10,798 bases of DNA from Firmicutes bacterium UBA1768. Lineage in GTDB: Bacteria > Bacillota > Clostridia > Peptostreptococcales > Anaerovoracaceae. A program made the position numbers and the translations under genes. The first letter of the stretch is position 1. Every line of letters begins with the position of its first letter. Under the pieces are notes generated by a model. It saw nothing but the letters and a program-made list of their open reading frames with translations. It ran no database searches and was not told the origin of the DNA. The DNA is taken from contig DCGW01000080.1 in NCBI GenBank assembly GCA_002315335.1, positions 9,088 to 19,885 on the forward strand, written 5' to 3'. Below are positions 6,615 through 10,798 of the stretch, piece after piece.

Positions 6615-7802
6615 ATGAAATATTATATAAGTGAAATTAACAAGGATGGAACCATTGCAGTTGATGACACTATTTTAGTTAAGGGTGTACTTTGCTCTGC
6701 AGGGTCCCATATTATGGATGGCTTTGAGCCGCTTTTCAGCGCAGAAGCTGTCGAAAGGCTCGAAAAGGCCGGCTATAAGCTCAGCGGAAAAACAAATGTA
6801 GGCGAGTTTGGACTTGACCTCATGGGCGAGTTTTCATACTATGGAGCAGTTTCAGAAGGTGGAAAGCTTGCCGGAGCGGCTGCAGCACTCGTCAAGAAGG
6901 GTGAAGCTAAGGCTGCGCTCAATGTTGACTTAAACGGAAGCCCAAGAAGGGCAGCTGCGCTTGGCGGTGTAGATTTTATCAAGCCAACCTACGGAACAGT
7001 AAGCCGCTATGGCGTTATTCCTGCGGCTTGCTCAGGAGAACAGATCGGTGTAACTGCAGCAAGTGCTGAAGCGGCAGCCGAGGTTTTGGGCGTTATCGCA
7101 GGTCATGACGACAAGGACGGAACAAGCCTTCCACAGGCTTCTTATGAATATAAGACAGATGAAGGCGTAAAGGGAAAGAAGATTGCTGTTATCAGCGAGC
7201 TTTTCGATGCGGCTTCTGATGAAGTGAAAAAGACAGTTGAAGCTTACGCAGAGGGCTTAAAGGCTGAGGGAGCAGAGGTAAAGACTATCAGTCTTGAAGA
7301 GGCAAAGGCTGCACAGCTTGCCTGGACAGTTCTCAGTGCGGCAGAGTCCTGCAACAACTTCTCAAGATACGATGGTGTAAAGTTTGGCTACAGAACGCCT
7401 GACTACAAAAATATTGACGATTTATATGTAAATACCAGAACAGAGGGACTTAACTTCCTCACAAAGGCGACGGTTCTTTACGGCTCAAACGTGCTTTCAA
7501 AGGGAAGATATTTTGACTGCTACGACAAGGCTCTCAGAATAAGAAGGCTTGTAAGCGAGAAAATGGCAGAAATCTTCAAGGAATTTGATGCTGTTTTAGT
7601 TCCGGCATGCGGAGAAGCTTCTTATGAGGAATACGATATTAAGGAAGCGTTTGAAAAAACATATAAAGAAGCATTGTTTACAGCAATACCGTCCATTACG
7701 GGAATACCCGCAATGGCAACAGGCGGAGTTCAGCTTATGGCTGCGGCCTTCGGCGAATCAACTCTCTTAAGCGTTGCTGCTGCAATGGAAAGGAGGGGAT
7801 AG
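6615..7802 (+). CDS. gatA: Compact GatA-like protein lacking the amidase catalytic Lys and cis-Ser
   Basis: GatA homologue by position and motifs (GKTNVGEF at 58-65, IKPTYGTVSRYGVIP at 122-136, VIAGHDDKDGTS at 160-171), but only 395 residues against about 485. The roughly 60-residue N-terminal helical segment is absent, and the start is firm: AGGAG at 6604-6608, ATG 6615, gatC ending 11 bases before. GatA uses a Lys / cis-Ser / Ser triad (S. aureus K79, S154, S178). Aligned by eye, K79 falls on Asp17 (AVDDTILVKG replaces GIKDN...), the GGSSGGS signature becomes EGGKLAGA so the cis-Ser is Lys84 or Leu85, and the nucleophile is kept as Ser109 (DLNGSPRRA). Glutaminase activity is therefore predicted lost or rebuilt. 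It is not a pseudogene by appearance: intact frame, normal spacing, and its end carries the gatB ribosome site. It may serve as a structural partner for GatB. Confidence 0.88.
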   Translation: MKYYISEINKDGTIAVDDTILVKGVLCSAGSHIMDGFEPLFSAEAVERLEKAGYKLSGKTNVGEFGLDLMGEFSYYGAVSEGGKLAGAAAALVKKGEAKAALNVDLNGSPRRAAALGGVDFIKPTYGTVSRYGVIPAACSGEQIGVTAASAEAAAEVLGVIAGHDDKDGTSLPQASYEYKTDEGVKGKKIAVISELFDAASDEVKKTVEAYAEGLKAEGAEVKTISLEEAKAAQLAWTVLSAAESCNNFSRYDGVKFGYRTPDYKNIDDLYVNTRTEGLNFLTKATVLYGSNVLSKGRYFDCYDKALRIRRLVSEKMAEIFKEFDAVLVPACGEASYEEYDIKEAFEKTYKEALFTAIPSITGIPAMATGGVQLMAAAFGESTLLSVAAAMERRG

Positions 7803-7804
7803 GC

Positions 7805-9238
7805 ATGAAGTACGAAATAGTAATCGGTCTTGAAACCCACGTAGAATTATCAACAAATTCAAAGATATTCTGTTCCTGCGGCGGACATTCTTCCCCAATA
7901 GAGCCAAACGACTGCGTTTGCCCTGCTTGTGCCGGAATGCCGGGAATGCTCCCCGTAATGAACAAAAGAGTTGTAGAGCTTGCCGTTCAGGCAGGCCTCC
8001 TCTTAAACTGCGAAATTTCTAAATACACTACATTTGATAAAAAGAGTTACTACTATCCGGATCTTCCGGCTGCATACCAGACCACACAGTGGTTCCACCC
8101 TATTTGTAAGAACGGCCATGTTGAAGTTACAACAAAGGACGGTACGAGGGAAATCGGAATTAAGCAGATTCACATGGAAGAGGATGCAGGTAAGCTGGTT
8201 CACGATGAGTGGACAGACACCTCAATGGTAGACTTTAACAGAACGTCAGTGCCTCTTATCGAAATCGTAAGTCACCCTGACTTCAGAAGTGCGGACGAGG
8301 TTCTCACATATCTTAAAAACCTCAAGGCTATGTTCAGATTTGCCGGCATTTCAGAGTGTGAGGAAGGTGCTATGAGATGCGATGTTAACATTTCCTTAAG
8401 ACCTGAAGGCACAACAGAGCTCGGCGTAAGAACAGAAATGAAGAATATGTCCTCGCTGGTATCTATCGAGAGAGCTATCAAGTATGAAACTGCAAGACAT
8501 ATGGACGCACTTGAAAGAAATACAGAGGTGCTTGTTCAGGAAACCAGAAGGTGGGACGATACTAAGGGCAGAACCTTCTCAATGAGAAATAAGGAAACTG
8601 CTGCGGACTACAGATACTTCCCGGACCCTAACCTCATGCCGATAGTAATTGACGATGAGTGGCTTGGAGAAATCAGAGACAATCTGCCTGCTTCAATAGA
8701 AGAAAAGACAGCAGAATATAAGGATTATGGCTTTGGTGATAAGGAAATAGAAATGCTTATCAGCGAGAGAGGTCTTTGTGCTATTCTTGATGCCGTTGTG
8801 GACGGCGGAATAAGTCCAAAGTCGGCGGCTGCATGGATACTCACAGAGTGTGCTGGTATTCTTAGAAAGAACGGCGAGCTTGTGGGAAGCCTGTCAATCG
8901 AGCCTTCAAAGCTTGTTACTATCATAAAGATGGTCGAAGAGGGCAAGATTAACAGAGGCGGCGGCAAGAAAGTGCTTGCAGCTGTGCTTGAAAAGGATGT
9001 TGACCCGGTTCAGTTCTGCAAGGACAACTCACTTGACGCACAGGCTGACGAGGGCGCGGTTGCTGCAGTAGTTGCGGATGTTATTAAGAACAACCAGAAC
9101 GCTGTTAACGACTTCCTTGGCGGTAAGCAGAAGGCCTTTCAGGCGTTGTTCGGAGGCTGCATGAAGGAACTCAAGGGCAATGGTGACCCACAGGTTATCA
9201 GAAGTCTTCTTGAAAAAGAGCTTGAAAAGCTCAAGTAA
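7805..9238 (+). CDS. gatB: GatB subunit of Asp-tRNA(Asn)/Glu-tRNA(Gln) amidotransferase
   Basis: tRNA-binding kinase/transamidase subunit: phosphorylates Asp- or Glu-tRNA with ATP, then substitutes ammonia. 477 residues, normal length. ATG 7805 follows AGGAGG (7791-7796), which lies inside the gatA C-terminus, so the two genes are coupled (2-base gap). Motifs: IGLETHVEL at 7-15 with E10 and H12 of the metal site; a likely zinc knuckle C23, C25, C39, C42 (CSC and CPAC); KSYYYPDLPAAYQ at 80-92; HMEEDAGK at 123-130 with E125/E126 at the amidation site; MRCDVNISLRP at 190-200; and DYRYFPDPNLMP at 268-279. A C-terminal helical YqeY-like domain covers about 330-477. Nothing in the catalytic part looks degraded, in contrast to GatA. 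The usual VHVEL is THVEL here, a variant I believe occurs in other Clostridia. Confidence 0.97.
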   Translation: MKYEIVIGLETHVELSTNSKIFCSCGGHSSPIEPNDCVCPACAGMPGMLPVMNKRVVELAVQAGLLLNCEISKYTTFDKKSYYYPDLPAAYQTTQWFHPICKNGHVEVTTKDGTREIGIKQIHMEEDAGKLVHDEWTDTSMVDFNRTSVPLIEIVSHPDFRSADEVLTYLKNLKAMFRFAGISECEEGAMRCDVNISLRPEGTTELGVRTEMKNMSSLVSIERAIKYETARHMDALERNTEVLVQETRRWDDTKGRTFSMRNKETAADYRYFPDPNLMPIVIDDEWLGEIRDNLPASIEEKTAEYKDYGFGDKEIEMLISERGLCAILDAVVDGGISPKSAAAWILTECAGILRKNGELVGSLSIEPSKLVTIIKMVEEGKINRGGGKKVLAAVLEKDVDPVQFCKDNSLDAQADEGAVAAVVADVIKNNQNAVNDFLGGKQKAFQALFGGCMKELKGNGDPQVIRSLLEKELEKLK

Positions 9239-9250
9239 TTATTGTTATTG

Positions 9251-9279
9251 ACCGGAGGGCTGATGTTCTCCGGTTTTTT
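9251..9279 (+). terminator. Intrinsic terminator after gatB
   Basis: ACCGGAG (9251-9257) and CTCCGGT (9268-9274) form a perfect 7 bp stem with a 10-base loop, ending in a run of six T (9274-9279). It closes the aspS-gatCAB transcript. The ribosome site of the asparaginase gene (GGAGG, 9280-9284) begins at the very next base, so read-through, if any, would feed that gene directly. Confidence 0.85.
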
Positions 9280-9289
9280 GGAGGCTGAA

Positions 9290-10390
9290 ATGAAAAAAAT
9301 CTTGGTTGTGCTTACCGGAGGGACAATTTGTACCGAGGAGCGAAGCTATGAAGGTATTGAAGGCGAAAAGCTCGGAACAGGCAGTCTTTGCAGGGGTGCG
9401 GCTTCAGAAATTGCAGATGATACACTTCGCGTCAGGTCTATTTCGGATAAGGCCGGGGAAGGACTTATTGCCGGGTTTGAGGCTTCTGCTTCGCCCTTTG
9501 CTTCGGAGGTTAGCTTTGACAGGACTGAAAATTTCGGTATTCTCAGCGAAAATATGACTATTGAAAGGTGGAATATTCTTCTTGATTTTTTCAGAGCGCT
9601 GTATAAGGGGCAGGGAGAAAAGAGCCTTTCGGACTATGATGGGATAATTGTTGCTCACGGAACGGATACTCTGGCGTATTCTACCGCTATTTTTTCGATT
9701 TTGCTGCGAGAAATAAAGAAGCCGATAATATTTGTTTCTGCAAATGCTCCTTTAGGCGAGGAAAGGTCTAATGGCCACACCAATTTCAGAAAAGCGGTGG
9801 AGTCTGTTTGTCTCGGTCTTGAGTCAGGGGTCTTTGCTATATACAGAAATAAAAGTGATGGAAAAACGCTGCTTCACCGCGGAGGCTTGTTGACTCAGAG
9901 CCCTGAATACGGCATAGATTTTCACAGTGAGGGAGAGGTGGATATCAGCGAGCTGTCACTGGAAAATTATGGAAAGTGCTTTGCGCAGCTGCCTGAGGAC
10001 CCGGTAGAGGAGAACCCTGTTGAAGGGGAAAAGGTGTCGTTTCTCAATGAGGATTTCAGGCTGAAAAACTGTGTCCTGCAAATCACGCCTTATCCGGGGC
10101 TGGACTATTCTGCCTTTATTTATGACAAGTATCGGGTTGTTTTTCACAGGACCTACCATTCAGGAACTGTTTGCAGCGGCGGCGAGAAGGAAAACTCTGT
10201 ACTTTCGTTGGTGGACTGCTGCAAGGATGGACCGGAGCTGTGGTTTTCTCCTGCAAGGGTTAACGACGGAGTATACGAGTCTGTAGTTGGCCTGACTGAC
10301 TATGCGGGAAGAGCGGGAGTCAAGCTCAATTTTCTGTATGGATACACCTCAGAACTGGTTTATGGGTGGCTTGTTATCAGATATAGCTGA
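9290..10390 (+). CDS. Type I-like L-asparaginase
   Basis: Cytoplasmic asparaginase/glutaminase-fold enzyme predicted to hydrolyse L-Asn to Asp and ammonia. 366 residues from ATG 9290, supported by GGAGG at 9280-9284; an in-frame TTG at 9242 would read through the terminator and is unlikely. Active-site motifs are intact: TGGTI at 9-13 with nucleophile Thr12; LSENM near 85-89 with substrate-binding Ser86; AHGTDTLAYS at 122-131 with Thr125 and Asp126; and KKPIIFVSANAP with Lys144. The segment between the two Thr motifs is about 113 residues, longer than the roughly 77 in E. coli type II enzyme; I believe such long-loop forms occur in Clostridia. There is no signal peptide. It sits just past the gatB terminator on the same strand; no strong promoter of its own is visible. 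Archaeal GatD, the ammonia-producing partner of a GatB homologue, belongs to the same fold, but the archaeal N-terminal GatD domain is absent here. Confidence 0.9.
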   Translation: MKKILVVLTGGTICTEERSYEGIEGEKLGTGSLCRGAASEIADDTLRVRSISDKAGEGLIAGFEASASPFASEVSFDRTENFGILSENMTIERWNILLDFFRALYKGQGEKSLSDYDGIIVAHGTDTLAYSTAIFSILLREIKKPIIFVSANAPLGEERSNGHTNFRKAVESVCLGLESGVFAIYRNKSDGKTLLHRGGLLTQSPEYGIDFHSEGEVDISELSLENYGKCFAQLPEDPVEENPVEGEKVSFLNEDFRLKNCVLQITPYPGLDYSAFIYDKYRVVFHRTYHSGTVCSGGEKENSVLSLVDCCKDGPELWFSPARVNDGVYESVVGLTDYAGRAGVKLNFLYGYTSELVYGWLVIRYS

Positions 10391-10425
10391 GTTGTGCATA
10401 ACAGGAAATGTGCCAAGAAAAAGAT

Positions 10426-10458
10426 TTCAGCGGTCTCATTCGAGACCGCTGAATTTTT
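10426..10458 (+). terminator. Strong, probably bidirectional intrinsic terminator
   Basis: TTCAGCGGTCTC (10426-10437) and GAGACCGCTGAA (10442-10453) form a perfect 12 bp stem with the tetraloop ATTC, followed by five T on the + strand. On the - strand the stem is followed by a T-rich stretch too (the complement of 10417-10424). It can therefore end both the asparaginase transcript and the converging minus-strand transcript. Confidence 0.93.
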
Positions 10459-10473
10459 GTGAGAAGTTATACG

Positions 10474-10644
10474 CTATTTTAAAGTGCGATACTTGTCGAG
10501 CGTATCGGCAAATTGTGAAATTCGTCAACCGGGTCAACCGGGTCAACCGGTACGGTTTTCGATGTAGTCAAACAGCGGCTTTAATTCTTTCGGAACCTTA
10601 CTCGGTTCGTAATATGTGATATAGGCTAATTTGATAAACAACGC
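10474..10644 (-). pseudogene. Decayed fragment resembling the middle of a PD-(D/E)XK transposase-like protein
   Basis: Read on the minus strand from 10644 leftward, one frame gives a protein-like stretch including ITYYEPSKVPKELKP then LFDYIENRTG, then three TGA codons each within one unit of a 9 bp repeat, then QFADTLDKYRTLK and a TAG at 10474-10476. The PKELKPLFDYI segment resembles the region that precedes the C-terminal helices in Rpn / PD-(D/E)XK nuclease family transposase-like proteins; this is recalled, not searched. It lies after the C-terminus of a gene of apparently the same family (stop at 10626), so it is a second, broken copy or a rearranged piece. There is no start codon or ribosome site I would trust. 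Confidence 0.45.
10524..10550. repeat. Three perfect tandem copies of a 9 bp unit
   Basis: GTCAACCGG is repeated three times without change (10524-10532, 10533-10541, 10542-10550). On the minus strand the unit contains an in-frame TGA relative to the surrounding remnant frame. Expansion by whole units keeps the flanking frame, so slippage within already non-coding DNA is the simplest explanation. Confidence 0.9.
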
Positions 10645-10798
10645 TTAATTGTCGCTTCGTCAAGACCAGAGTCCTCTGCAGCTTCTGCAATGGTAAGTCT
10701 GCCTCTTTTGACTTGTTTAATAATCAATTCAAGCGCTCCTTCTTGGCGCCCTTCTTGGCGTCCTTCTTCGCGCCCTTCTTCACGTTCCCATTTTCTGA
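10626..10798 (-). CDS. C-terminal end of an Rpn / PD-(D/E)XK transposase-like protein (partial)
   Basis: The gene enters from the right edge on the minus strand; only the last 56 residues are visible, ending in TAG at 10626-10628. The visible part begins RKWEREEGREEGRQEGRQEG, a charged Glu-Gly-Arg/Gln repeat of four- to five-residue periodicity, followed by ALELIIKQVKRGRLT and a small helical end (IAEAAEDSGLDEATIKRCL). This repeat-plus-helix tail is characteristic of the Rpn family (recombination-promoting nucleases) and related PD-(D/E)XK transposase-like proteins common in gut Clostridia. The catalytic domain is outside the window, so identity rests on the tail alone. The + strand carries a matching run of CTTCTTGGCGCC-like repeats at about 10736-10785. 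Confidence 0.65.
   Translation of the reverse strand, partial: RKWEREEGREEGRQEGRQEGALELIIKQVKRGRLTIAEAAEDSGLDEATIKRCLSN

Noticed and set aside
6615..7802. gatA as a frameshifted or truncated pseudogene.
   Set aside because: The frame is continuous, start and stop signals fit neighbours within a few bases, the losses are spread over several sites, and the rest of the domain is well kept; a specialised or degenerate but expressed protein fits better.
10736..10785. CTTCTTGGCGCC-like short repeats as a CRISPR array or regulatory repeat.
   Set aside because: They are the coding DNA of the Glu-Gly-Arg/Gln repeats at the end of the minus-strand gene; there are no spacers.

Overview
This window reads as chromosomal DNA of a low-to-medium GC Firmicute, most likely a member of the Clostridia. 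The grounds are a transcriptional T-box leader, strong AGGAGG-type ribosome sites, GTG and TTG starts, the tsaE-tsaB-rimI-tsaD gene order, tRNA-dependent asparagine synthesis genes, and a clostridial-looking L-asparaginase. The species cannot be named from the sequence. TGA is a stop codon here (tsaE and the asparaginase gene both end in it).

Region 1 (43-4065, + strand) is a tightly packed cluster: a PepV-like M20 dipeptidase, then tsaE, tsaB, rimI and tsaD. TsaB, TsaD and TsaE make the threonylcarbamoyl-adenosine (t6A37) modification on tRNAs that read ANN codons, which includes tRNA-Asn. RimI acetylates a ribosomal protein N-terminus. Gaps run from a 20 bp overlap to 25 bp.

Region 2 (4147-9279, + strand) is a tRNA-dependent aminoacylation module. 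A perfect TTGACA-17-TATAAT promoter drives a tRNA-Asn(GUU) gene. This is followed, with no visible terminator or second promoter, by a T-box leader with antiterminator and terminator, an unexplained long stem-loop, and then aspS, gatC, gatA, gatB and an intrinsic terminator. AspRS would charge Asp onto tRNA-Asn (if non-discriminating), and GatCAB would amidate it to Asn-tRNA-Asn. The outstanding oddity is GatA: it is about 395 residues instead of about 485, starts just before the amidase core, and has lost the catalytic Lys and the cis-Ser while keeping the nucleophile Ser. GatB and GatC look normal. The glutaminase half of the amidotransferase is therefore predicted to be dead or strongly altered, which leaves the ammonia source open.

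Region 3 (9290-10390, + strand) is a type I L-asparaginase with an intact Thr/Thr-Asp-Lys active site, starting just past the gatB terminator. Archaeal GatDE uses an asparaginase-like subunit (GatD) to feed ammonia to a GatB homologue, so this neighbour is a tempting substitute ammonia source. That link is inference, and the intervening terminator weakens it.

Region 4 (10391-10798) holds a strong, probably bidirectional terminator. On the minus strand beyond it are a decayed fragment with three in-frame TGA codons, each inside one unit of a 9 bp tandem repeat, and the C-terminal end of a gene resembling the Rpn / PD-(D/E)XK transposase-like family that runs off the right edge.
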